Source: Triparma columacea (lineage: Eukaryota; Sar; Bolidophyceae; Parmales; Triparmaceae). Taken from it: 27,547 nt of DNA. Positions 1 to 10,637 of the stretch are shown here, one piece after another (the stretch's first letter is position 1; each line of letters starts with the position of its first letter). The notes under the pieces were generated by a model. The model saw nothing but the letters and a program-made list of their open reading frames with translations, searched no databases and was not told the origin of the DNA. The stretch spans positions 1 through 27,547 of the forward strand of contig BRYA01000525.1 of NCBI GenBank assembly GCA_030267965.1. Reading direction: 5' to 3'. Both the position numbers and the translations under genes were made by a program.

Positions 1-615
1 TCCTGAATTACAGTCGGAGAGAATGTAATCGAGGACAAGCTCCTGCTCATCATGAACGACTACGCCGACATTTGCTCTCTTGGTATCCCACGACTGCTCA
101 ATGATGCCTTTAACGGCACCGCGCTCGACAAGCACACCAACCATCTCCTCGTGGGCTTGTAGTCGCTGGTATTTCATCTTAAGGGAGGTAGTTTGACCGG
201 TTTCATCGTCCATGGCACCATCAAGGGCTGCAGCAGAGTCATCGACAGGCTCAGGGGCGGCAGTATTCTCTGCGGCAACCTCAGGGGCGTCGACATAGTC
301 TTCGGTGGCCTTGGGGACAACGGCGCGGCGTTGTGCTACCTCAATGGTCTCAACGTATTCGGTGGCACGTTTTTGAGCTGCGGCGCGATCTGCCGCGGCC
401 CTAAGGGTGACGGCAAGGTCATTTACAACCGTGACAATGCCAGCTGCATTTTCGACAAGGTTAGCCGCGTCATTAACAGCGGCAGCAAGCTCATTAACAG
501 CCAAAGCGGTAGCAGCAAAGTTTGATGCATGTTCGGCATTCGCAGCCTCGAGTTTTGCAATCTTCTCGTCCCTCTGTTCCAAGATTGAGGTGAGTAAATC
601 CTCGCGGTCCGACAT
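1..615 (-). CDS. Unidentified Ala-rich coiled-coil-like protein, 5' part only
   Basis: An uninterrupted frame of 205 codons starts at an ATG whose A is at 615 and runs off the left edge without a stop. It begins MSDREDLLTSILEQRDEKIA. The first 100 residues or so are rich in Ala, Glu, Asn and Val and look like a helical or coiled-coil stretch. A middle part is Ala/Pro/Glu rich and acidic. The last 60 residues (KYQRLQAHEEMVG..., then RANVGVVVHDEQELVLDYIL) look more globular. Just upstream of the ATG on the minus strand is a CTCTCACAG that could be the acceptor of a 5'UTR intron. I do not recognise the family. Codon use resembles the neighbouring helicase gene. The lack of any stop over 205 codons is the main evidence; the shorter frames on the opposite strand are shadows. 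Confidence 0.75.
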   Translation of the reverse strand, partial: MSDREDLLTSILEQRDEKIAKLEAANAEHASNFAATALAVNELAAAVNDAANLVENAAGIVTVVNDLAVTLRAAADRAAAQKRATEYVETIEVAQRRAVVPKATEDYVDAPEVAAENTAAPEPVDDSAAALDGAMDDETGQTTSLKMKYQRLQAHEEMVGVLVERGAVKGIIEQSWDTKRANVGVVVHDEQELVLDYILSDCNSG

Positions 616-1391
616 TAGCCTGTGAGAGCCCGGCGGGAAACGAAAGTGCGGAGGAAAGAGCTGGGTGAGACGCCTCGAAAATAGTTAGCAGGGTACTGTT
701 GCCGTAAAAGTCCAAAATAATGTTATTCCTCAGGCCTTCAGAGAGAAAACCCATTTTTGCCTTTTTTTCTCATTTTTCTCTCTCTTGAAATCACCGAAGC
801 GTTGTTGTCACCGAGGTCTCCTTTCCTCCCTCCTTCCTCCCTCCCCTCTCCCATCCACTCCCCACCTCCCCTCCCCCGGGCCCCCGATCCCACTACGATC
901 CCTCACCTTTACTCGTTCCTATCCTTCCCACTCCTTGACAAGAGTAATTCCCTGCCCTCCTGCCGGTGCCTCGAGAATGGAGAAGCTTGGTCTGAAGCCC
1001 CAAGTACCTCCTCAGTAAATTATAACGTTATAAGACTAATTGAATATATATATGGAAGACTTCGATGTGTATAAACAAAGCTGTACGGTGTTCAGTCGAA
1101 TTAAGAGAAGTCTCCCTAAATTGCTCCTCTCAACCCGAATAAAGTTCTCTCTCCTCCTCCCCTCCGTGTGAGTTACCGTGTTGGTTTCGTATTTTGCTTA
1201 GCTCTTTCCCCCCTTTCCAGCCTTTGGTAGTCCGTCCACGGCAGATCCCTTCTTCTTCTACCCCATCCCTTCGCTGAGGAGGTGCAAAATCTTTGAAAAA
1301 GCAGATTCATTCTTAAAAGTGTAACCCGTTACCCACCCTCGTTCGTTAACCCTCCCACCCTCCCCCCTGTTACTGTTACATGTACGTTTTC
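616..1391. other. Intergenic region between two minus-strand genes
   Basis: No supported gene. The region lies 3' of the helicase gene and 5' of the left-edge gene. It holds a long C/T-rich tract at about 825-895, mostly T and C on the plus strand, and an AT-rich patch at about 1015-1060. Short plus-strand frames here are built from the pyrimidine tract and have no recognisable protein character. No tRNA or other RNA gene was seen. Confidence 0.6.
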
Positions 1392-4300
1392 TCAAATAGT
1401 ATTCACGACGCCAGCAATATAAAGGGCCTTCCTCGCCTCGAGCTTGGCCTTGTCTGCAGCGCTCCCATCCTCGTGTTCACCGTCCCCCTCAGCCTCCCCC
1501 ATGTTGACTCCGTAATCATCATCGTCGTCGTCGCTATCATCATCATCATCGTCACCATCCTCGTCGCTATCCTCCAAGGCGCGCCTCAGTTCGTTCTCCT
1601 CCTCCGCCTGCATGATGCGTCTTGTCCTCTCCTTCTCTAGCTGCATCACGTCTGCCCTCAACCCCAACATCCTGCTCTCGACGCTCGCGGGAGTAAAGTA
1701 GGTGGTAATGTGGACTGGACGCTTCTGGCCGTAGCGGTGGCAACGCGCGTGAGCCTGCAACTCCTCCTCCTCCTTCATAAAAGGCTCAAGGATGAAGATG
1801 CGAGCTGCCTCAATCAGTGTTAGACCAGAGGCCGCTGCCCCGGCTTGGATCAGCAGGACAGGGAAGATTGGCTTGCCCGAGATTGGGTCGACCTCTTTCC
1901 AGTCCGTGACGGCCTGAGCGCTGACGTCTGTATTCTGCCCAACGAACAAGGATTTGTAGCTGGGATCGAGGCGATGGACGAAGTGGCTTGATGTTAGTTC
2001 GGCAATCTTACGAACGCTCTTACTTCTCCTCCGTTCTCACCTGATTCCAGACTGCTCGAAGACCCAGGATAGATGAGAAATGTACTCCTGCGATTGCGTG
2101 AAGATGACTACGAAGTCGCCCTTCGTCTCCTCCAAATCTGCCAGAAGACGGCGCGTCTTACTGCCCGGTTTGCCGTCAGCGATCCTCTCAAGAATGGCAG
2201 GCTCGACAGTGCTTCTTTTTTGTGCCGGCAACCCAGAAATCCCAGAGGCAGCACGGAGAAATTGTAAGCATTTCTTCCCGTCGATGGCAGGGTACGGTTC
2301 GATGTGTTCCTTCGAAATAGATGCAGCTTTGGGAGGCTCCGCTAGTGCTATCAATTTATCCGTCATCGACGGCGTCCACTGGAATCTCGCGGGGCCCTCC
2401 CCGCTGAAACTCTTCGCAATCTCCTTGTACTCCTCAATGAGTTCCCTTTCATCTTCGTCCTCGACGTCCATCTCGTCCACCCTGATGTCGACGGAAATGA
2501 GCTTGACATCCTGTCTCTTGTCGAATGGAGCTCTGCACTCCGGGCAGATGATTGCCTGGCCACCCCTCTTGCTGATGTAGCTGTCGAGGCACTCCCGGCA
2601 AAGAAAATGTCCGCAAGCAAGCATGGCGATCGCGGGAAGTGGCTCTTCGCCCTCTTCTGTCGTGTTGGTTTCTCCAATAGGGCAAATACAAATCGAGCAT
2701 TGTGACCCTGAAGGACGGCCCGCGGCAAGTTCAATCAGCGTTGCTGTGGTCGATTGATCCAAGGCCTTAGTCTCGCTTGAAGATCGAATCGACTTTCTCA
2801 GAACCTCAATTCTTTCCTTGAAGCTGTGAATTAAGCTCCGATTTGTTAGGATCTTGTCGTTCTCCTTGACGAGAGATTTGTGCAGGTGCTCGAAATAAGT
2901 AGAGGCGTTAGTGGATGTCGTCCTTATCATAAATCCGACCTCAGAAAGCGATGTAAAAGAGATTGGAACATTTGCAAGGATTTCCCCGCTCGGCAATTCA
3001 AGGTCGATAAACCTAATATCACTAACCCTCACGCCCTTCTTCTTCTTGTTCTCCTTGCCGTCGTCTTCCTTGTTGGCGTACTCCTTGTCATCCTCCTTGT
3101 CCTCGTCCTCGCTCTCATCGTCCTCGTCCTCGTCGCCCTCCTTGTCCTCGTCGTTGTCCTCTTCGTCGCCGTAATGAACTTTCATTACTGTCCCGCGGTA
3201 GTATGCTACGCCGCTGTCTGTTTTCTTAACCGCCACGTTGGTCTTCCCTTTGTTGACTTTGTAGCGGTTAGCGTTGGTGTTCTTCGTTTGAGGAAGTGTG
3301 AAAAGCGCGGGGGGGAGTGGGGGGGGGTGAGAAGGGTATGTTGCGGAACTGCTTCCACGGTTCCCTTCTTACCTTTTGAAACACACAAGCGCAGCTCTTG
3401 ATGAGCCAGATGTTCCCGTCGTCCTGGGGCGTTGGGTAAGGGTAATTGGGGATGCCGTCGGTGGATAGCTTCAGGCGGAGGCCCCCCTTCGCGATGGACA
3501 TCTTGCTCTTGGCCAGAATAAGGCGAGACTCGTCAGCCGCCCCCACTCCAACGAGTGTTTGCAACTCCTGAACGTCGGCTTCGGCGTCCTTGATCTTCTT
3601 GCTGATGATGGGAGGTGGGGAGGCGGTAACGACCTTCACGCCGTGATTGATCTTCCTATCACTCGTGAGGTTGACCAAAGCCGTGAGCTTGGTCTGGAGC
3701 CAGAACATTAATTGGGAGTCTCCTCTCGCACACTCAAAGATGGCGTAGCCACGCCTGACCTGGCTGCTCGTCTCCTTCAAAACGATTCTGGGTTTCACCG
3801 CTACTAACTGATCCCATTCCTTAGCCCGTGCGATATCTTTCACGCGTTTGGAAAGTATGTCGACAGCCTTAGCGTGAGCCGTGACCGCCTTATTCTTCAC
3901 CTCAAGCTTTTTCTTGAGCGTCTTCTTACTTTTTGAGTCCCAGTACTTCTTGTTGCCTGAACTGTCCCAGACACCGAGACTCTTTTCCCCGTCCCCGAAG
4001 TGGTCGTGCAGGTACATTCGGTAGGATTCATAGTCGCCCATTTTGGCATCCATCTCAGCCTTGGCCTTGGCAACGGTGGCAGAGGACCCCTCGTGATCCT
4101 TTATCGCCTGGGGCGTTCTAAGACTCGCGGCGTACAGGGAATCGGCGAGCTCGTTCGGTGTAACCGTTAAAGGTACGTTCACGAATTCAAGTGTCGAGCT
4201 GCGCAGCCAGTGCCAATCTGCATGTGCAACGAGCATCAGCCTGATGCTGAATTCGGTGGTTCTCCAGCCTCGGTTGAGGTAATCGTCGAGCATCTTGAGT

Positions 4301-7300
4301 CGCGGAGAGAGAAAGAGGGAATCACTCTCGATGATGTGAGGTGCAAAGGACCGCTTCAGAACGTTCTTTTCGACATCAAGAAGCAAATCCGAAATCTCAC
4401 CAAGGAGTCCCCCAAGGAGTCCACGGATCACTTTGCACTGGTCGTCGTATGTCTCGTGTTCGCTTAAGTCGGCCTTGGTCTTCTTTTTCTTTTTCTTCTC
4501 GATCTTCTCCTTCGCCTTCTCCAGGAGCTTCAAGTCCTTCGTCGCCGTCGAGACCTTCGACTTGAGTTCCTTAATCTCCTCGTCCTTTTCCTTCCTCGCC
4601 GCCCTGGCATCCCAAAGACTTAAGGTGCGAACCCCCACCTTCTCGCGAATCTCCTCCTCGAGACCACCAAATTGACCGGTGGTGATATTTTCGAGGGCAA
4701 ACCACCACCAAGCTTGAGCCTGTTTCCTCTGTGCGACCCTTACCTGCCCCTCGTTGTCCAACAAATCGAATTGATTGCTTGTAAGTTGGCAGTGAGGGTC
4801 GTCAACGGCCCTGTTCCTAGCGGTGGCGCCACCCGCTGTGCCGGAAGAGTCGGCGGATGATCGCATGTGTGAGATGTAGTTGAGCGCCTCATTCGGGGTT
4901 AATTCCGCCCTACCGCCGACAGCTGCTCGGCCCTGCTTCCAGCCTGCGTAATTTTTGTTGAACGCCATGCAGAGCTGCTGGATGCGCTTCAGGGCGTCGG
5001 TCTTGATGCCGAGCCCACCACTTATCAGGACAGGGGAAAGAGTAAGGTCGCGTAGAAGGCGGACGAGGCTCATGGTCTGTTGCCTCGCGGCGACTCTCTT
5101 TCTCTCGTCGACCTGCTCCCCATAATTCTCGTCCTCAGAAACGGTGGAAATTTTATCTTTGAGGGCGTCGGCGACCATGTACTCAAGCCAGTTGTAGAGG
5201 GCCCTTTCAGAGTGGGTTTGAGCGACGGCAACGTAGGACACGATCTTCTGGGGCAGTCCGAGGATCGGGGTACCATCAAGGAACGTCATGCCCTTCGAGC
5301 GGCGTAGCACGATGCCGTTCAGATAGCGCATAGTCTCGATGAAAACGTTGGTCTTGGCGTCGTAGTGGTTTTGTACCAAGAACTTCCAGAAGCCGTCTTC
5401 TGAGTTGGCGGAGAAGGGCTCCAAACGCAGGAAATTCAACTCGCCCTTCAAGTCATGAATGCCCTCGAACAAGGGGGTTCCGGAGATCATCCAGCGCCGG
5501 TCGCACTGGAGACCCTCGCACTGCTTCGCAATCTCGGAGGTCGCGCTGCGGATCTCCTGCATCTCGTCGAGACAGCAACGATCCCAATTTGTATTTGTGA
5601 TGATTTGCTTGACCTCCAAAATCTTCATGGAACCGTACGTCGTAATCACGACGTCACTGCTCTTGAACTTGAGAGAGATATTATCTAGGATCTTCACCCT
5701 CTTCGCTCCGTTACGTTCCCTCCTTAGCTCCTCCTGGACAACCTTGGGGTCGAGAAGGAACGTTGAGAGGGAATCGGTGCACTGCGATGGGCGAAGCGAT
5801 GAGCGAGGAGATAAGTGAAGTGATGGGTGTGTTAGTATGTTGCGATAGTGGCTTTCGATCCTCCGTTCTCACCTTTCGTATCTCGGTCGCCCACTGCTTC
5901 GCAAGGGTTGGGGGGACAATAATAAGTGTCGCGTGCGTCCTGCTCCTATCCTTGCTCTTCTTCGCCTCCTCCTTGGCCTCGTCAAGAGTCGCAAGGATTA
6001 GGGCGACCGTCTGAATCGTCTTCCCGAGACCCATCTCATCCGCAAGTACCCCCCCTGTCATGTACTGCGGAGGCTGGAGTCTCATCTGTCCGAGCTTTGG
6101 AGAGAAGTAGAACTTCCCCCCGTCGAGGAACTCTCTCTCCTCCCAGAACAAGGAATTAATTCCAAAGTCAGTGAGGCTCTCTTGATCGAGCATCCAAGAA
6201 ACCCCCTCCATCTGATGCCTCATTAGCGTAAGACGGAGGTTGGGCTCTACCAATCCCTTGTACCTCTCCCAAGAGCCTAGGTCGCATCCTTGGTTCTCCA
6301 TCATTTTCATGACCCCCTTGGTTGAAAATGCGGAGACCTCCTCCACGACCTCGGCGTCGGAGACGCTGCCGAAATAGTCGTCGTCGCCTGGGTGGATGAT
6401 CTGGGTGCATGCGTCAGGTTGGAAGGTAGGTCTTGCGGGCTCCTTGATTGATTGGAGCGGCTTTGTGATCTTGACAGAATTGCTGTTGAAGGAGGCAAAG
6501 ACGGTGACGATGTTGGAGCTGAGGAGAAACTCGAAAGCGATTCGAGAGTTATACACCCCGACGTCGATGTTGAAGTGCGTAGTCTTGCCAATGTGTTCGA
6601 TCGAAGAAGGGTCGAGAGATGGGGTGGTGGCGATGATCGGGGTGCCGTAGGTAGCGGAGCTTACGTCTGCAAGGTCCAGTAGGGATTTGAGGACGCTCAG
6701 TGCGGACAAGTCGATCTCGACGATTCCATCAAAAACCTTTTTGTCGAAGTTGACATCACTGACTTTGTTGGTGTTGAGCAAGCGGAGGAGATCGGAGAGG
6801 GAGCAGTGGTCCTTATTGTAGTATTCTCCGTTCGAGCGGTTGAACGCTTCGTCGTACGCCCTACGTTGAGCGAAGCGAGTTGGGGAAGGGGTTGATGAGT
6901 TAAATATTTGCGTAAAGGGGTTTGGACACTCCTGAATTGTTCGACCCGATGCCGTTCGTTCTCACCTGCCGTTATTGTCCCCCCTCACTACTTCCCAAGC
7001 CTTGGTGATGGCTGCTTCTGAAAGTCCACTCTCCCTGGCCTGTTTTTTGAGTTCTGATTTCGAGGGCATCCCTGGTTGGACCTTGTACTTGACTTCAGCC
7101 GAGCGGGTGAGGTTCTTGCCGTTGTCACTGTTGCCGGGTTGTCTCTGTCCAACAAGCTTGTAGACCGCGCTCTCGGATAGTTTCCCCTTTGTCGATAACC
7201 TAATGGTTGTAACGCCGAGGAGGCGCTGTGCGTTCCAGGGCCACCTCCTGTTGGCCGCGTACAGCGCTGCCGTTTTGGTGCTGTAGATGACCGTGTCAGC

Positions 7301-8127
7301 GCGGCTGAGTTTGATCTTCTGCTTGAGACCGGAGGAGGCGCTCAGTGTCGGGGGGAAGGACACCAAGGCATTCTTGGAGACCTTCTTGGAGACCTTCTTG
7401 GGAGACCGAGAGGCCTTGGTGCTCGTGGGGGCGGAGCCCCTTTTGTCGCCGCTTCCGAACTCAAAGATGGACGATGCCGCCTTCTTAGTGACTTTCCTAA
7501 TCACGCCCTTCTGTAAACTGGGTGGAGGAGGGGGAGAGAGGGTCACCCTGTTGGAAGAGGTGGAGGAGGAGGTCGACTGGATGGAGGAAGGGGAGGATGT
7601 TGCCTTCGTCTTTGTCTTCTTCTTCTTTTGGGATTCGACGGTGGTGGATGTGGTCGTGGTGGAGGAGGAGGTGGTTGTGGTGGAGGAGATTGTGGTGGTG
7701 GTGTTTTGGCCTCGTTTCCTCCTCTTGCCCTGCGGCATCTGTCGCAACCTTGAGATGTGTGTGTGTGTGGGGGGGAGGGGGGGGGGAGGGGGGGGGGCAA
7801 GATTAGCGGGGGGAACAGGCGGGGTTTTAATTGAGAGAAGCAAGGAAAACAGAGCGAGGGCACGACATGAGAATCACCGCAAAACAAAAACCTGAGAAAA
7901 CCTCCAAAAACCCCTCACTCTCACCTTGATATTGGAAAGTTTGCGTCGAAGCCGGCTGTTACCCAATGTATCCGAACGCTATCAGACATTCTTGCCTTTT
8001 TTGGCAGAACAAGGACTCGGATGAGGTTCGAAGAGAGGCTGTCGTCTGTACATAGGCAGTCATCATGCAACCATGCGGGTGCTGGACCTGTGAGTCTGAC
8101 AGTTTGGGGTTGTTGTTGGTTAAGCAT
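1392..8127 (-). CDS. SHPRH-like SNF2 helicase with inserted RING E3 ligase domain
   Basis: Six exons on the minus strand: 8127-7925, 7748-6966, 6860-5873, 5781-3373, 3281-2041, 1959-1392. They sum to 6192 nt, exactly 2064 codons (2063 aa). All introns are GT-AG (176, 105, 91, 91, 81 nt). Order of parts: a Ser/Thr/Lys-rich basic N-terminal region (about 70-330), SNF2 ATPase with Walker A in GGVLADEMGLGKT (about 597-610) and a DEMQ box in LDEMQEIRS (about 728), a long Lys/Glu coiled coil (about 1040-1090), a C3HC4 RING (CSICIC...CGHFLCREC...CPEC, about 1649-1708), the C-terminal helicase lobe with QAHARCHRYGQ (about 1943), and an acidic Asp run near the end. This SNF2-RING-HelicC order is that of SHPRH/Rad5-type enzymes, which in animals and yeast polyubiquitinate PCNA during lesion bypass. 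I see no PHD-type cysteine cluster. The start at 8127 is the first ATG in the exon 1 frame; upstream exons cannot be excluded. A nuclear chromatin role is inferred from the family. Confidence 0.9.
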
Positions 8128-8738
8128 GAGTAAAGAAACCAACTAGAAACCAGACTCAGAGTGTGTGTTGTGCCTTGGTGGGAGAGGTGGTGGGAAAGGA
8201 AAAAGCAAAATCTGAAATTTGGGACTTCCTTCCACGAACATGCAGTACAAAGATCAGGTTTGGGCCATCTGGTCCCAGGAACCCTAACCCGCAAATAAGT
8301 TTGACCAAGAATTTACCGAAACTTCACTACGACTGTTAGAAAAAAAAATCATAAGTCAAAACTTTCGAATTTTTACTTCATTACGTGAATTTGTCCTAAT
8401 ATAACTTAAAATTTATTATTTTTACTAATTTAAAGATGATCTCGACGATACGTAAAAGTATATTTTACAGATTCACCCCCAGTAATTTGATAAGTGTATA
8501 TAGTAATTAACAGTGATCCATAGATGCTTCAAAGGAATATTAAATTACAAAAATATCAAATAATTGAAAAAAAATCAATTTTAGTATCATTCATATCTTT
8601 GATGAGTATAAAATCATTAATTTTTTATATCAATCAATCAAAAAGTAAGTTTGAATGCAATTAAAAAATAAATGCACATCTTAATAACATTTTTTGGAGA
8701 AACAAAAAAAACTGGCAAATTTCCACCTTTATACCTCC
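8128..8738. promoter_or_regulatory. Divergent promoter region with AT-rich island
   Basis: This is the space between the divergent helicase (-) and aldo/keto-reductase-like (+) genes, so it should hold both promoters. From about 8330 to 8700 the composition changes abruptly to strongly AT rich, with poly-A runs and many TTTA/TAAT words, unlike the GC-balanced, C-tract-rich surroundings. No gene, tRNA or clear TATA box at a fixed distance from either start could be assigned. A single CCCTAACCC word lies at 8282-8290. Confidence 0.5.
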
Positions 8739-10476
8739 ATGTCCTCCTCTTCGCTCGTTTTGAACTTGCAGAAGCTTGCCTTTGCTGGTGAAGCTGCAGC
8801 GATATCTGCCCGTCATGCGCTTTCCCTGGGTATTTCAAGTTGCAGCACAACTTTGGAGTCTGATGCTAACGTTGCTGAGCTTCTCTCTTCTGTTGAGAGG
8901 CCGACTCGCGTGTTTTTGAAGGTTGGATATGACGCGACTACGCAACTGCACTCTTTAGATCCTGAGAAAGTGCACTCTTCTCTCTCCAACTCTGCCCTGG
9001 TGTCCCTTGCTTCATCTAATCCCAATGTGATTGTGACTGCTGTGGCCCACAATCCTGAGGAGTTGCGCCTATCCTCTCCAGATGATTACATGGAGCGTTG
9101 GAGCGATGCTTTTGAGGGTGAGTGGCGTAGGATGGTGGGGGGGGTTGAGTTAGGCAGACAGCAGGGGCAGGGGAAAATGGCCTTAACAAATATTCCTATC
9201 ACACCCTTTTAACGAAAACGCACACCCCCTCCCCCACTCAGCATTCTCATCCGCCGCCACCTCCAACATGATCTCCTCCTTTGGGTTGTGCTCCAATGGG
9301 CTTTCGTTGCCCCCATCCCACCCCCTTCACCTTTCCCTGGCTGAATCCCTCATGTGCGTGGAGAATCTCCCTCCCTCTTCGGACCCTGAAAAGTTTACGA
9401 CTGTTATGTACCCCTTCAACCCGCTAGAGACCCTTGCAACGTCCCAGATCCCGTCCACGCGGACCTTCGAGACGATATCTTACCGTCCTCTCCAAGCGTA
9501 TCCTGATGGTGGTACTGGTTCTGGTCACCCTTTCAAGCTCGTTGACCACTTAGTTCCGACCTCCGCCGATCTTTCCGACTCTCTCGTGTCTACTCACGAG
9601 CTGAGCTCTCCGCCCGCCCCTTATGAGGATTCGCTCTCGCTGGCCATGGGTCACTTTGACGCTGAGGGATTAGTTTCTGAGATGGGAGGTGAGCGGCGGA
9701 TCGGGTGGTGACGGCAGGAAAGGAACATGTAAATGCATTATATTGACCCCCCTCCCCTCTTGTAGATCGCACATTAACGCCAGAGGAGCGTGAGACTGTT
9801 GACGGCTGCAAGCTCCTCCAGGGCATGCTCGTCGAGCAGGACCGGGTACTTGGAAGTGTAAGATCCCTGGCCGTTTACAACTCTGACTTAGCGACGTCGG
9901 TGATACCTCTCATTAGGGAGAACTTTGAGGAGGTGAGGTGACACGTTACTTGAATGTTGCTTCGCCGCTCCAACACTGCTAACCTAACAATGCCAACACA
10001 ATGTCGCTTAATCAATCCAGATGGACGAGGAATCCTCTGACGTTCTTGCCTCATTCTTTAGATGGCACGGCGTCGCTGTACGTTGTCATACGGCCTGGGC
10101 CACGAGGAGGTTGTTGAGTGAGGGAGGCGAAGATGGGAAGGATGAGGTGAGGTTAAGGTTGGGTTGCCCCCCCTCCCTCCTCTCCCCTCCCCTTCCCAGC
10201 CACTGACCCCCCCCTCCCCCCCCCCGTCTCCTCACCCCTTAGCACCACGTGATCCCTTCAGACCAATCCTTGCAGTCTTATTCACTCTCCTACTCGTTAT
10301 CTCAAAAGGGCATTGACATGGTAGAATTGGGAATGCCAAAGGTAGAGGTGAGCGATTGTTGAGGGGGGATTGATCGATATCGATTGTACCGCTTCTTTCA
10401 TTCATAACCCGCAACCAACCCCCCCCCACCCCCCCGCCAGTACGTGGACGATATACTCAAAAGTGGCGCTAGTTAA
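8739..10476 (+). CDS. Aldo/keto-reductase-like protein lacking the catalytic Asp/Tyr motif
   Basis: Six exons: 8739-9117, 9242-9688, 9766-9932, 10021-10146, 10243-10347, 10441-10476. They total 1260 nt (419 aa plus stop), with every junction GT-AG and in frame. The first ATG of the frame (MSSSSLVLNLQK) is used; the frame is open further up but without ATG. The fold is suggested by ALSLGIS (31) in the place of the AKR 'DTA..YG' strand, FLKVGYD with a candidate active-site Lys61, VAHNPEE with His104, and the typical C-terminal QKGIDMVELGMPKVEYVDDIL. The expected Asp and Tyr after the GI.. strand are replaced by SSCSTTLESDAN. If the assignment is right, normal proton-relay catalysis is doubtful and the protein may be a divergent or non-catalytic member. 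No signal peptide is visible, so it is probably cytosolic or organellar. The last coding exon is only 36 nt. Confidence 0.8.
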
Positions 10477-10637
10477 TGAGAATATTTCACGTGTTAGATG
10501 AACCGTAGCTTTCTTCTCATTTCTCCTTTCACACACCTGCGCTGGAACGCCGTTGTCTGTAGGGATCTTTGCAGCCGAAAGAAATGAGATGGATTTCTTG
10601 ACGATTCCTGAGAAGATATCAAAATTAGTGAGGGAAA
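10477..10637. other. Short intergenic space between two plus-strand genes
   Basis: 161 bp between the stop of the aldo/keto-reductase-like gene and the ATG of the carboxypeptidase. It must hold the terminator of one and the promoter of the other. No distinct motif could be assigned. Confidence 0.5.

Noticed and set aside
757..1074. Plus-strand ORF in the C/T-rich intergenic tract
   Set aside because: Composition-driven Pro/Ser/Leu frame with no conserved character; overlaps an alternative frame of equal quality.
7287..7895. Plus-strand 202-codon ORF opposite helicase exon 2
   Set aside because: Shadow of the Ser/Thr/Lys-rich coding exon; Val/Glu low-complexity product crossing the exon 2 acceptor.
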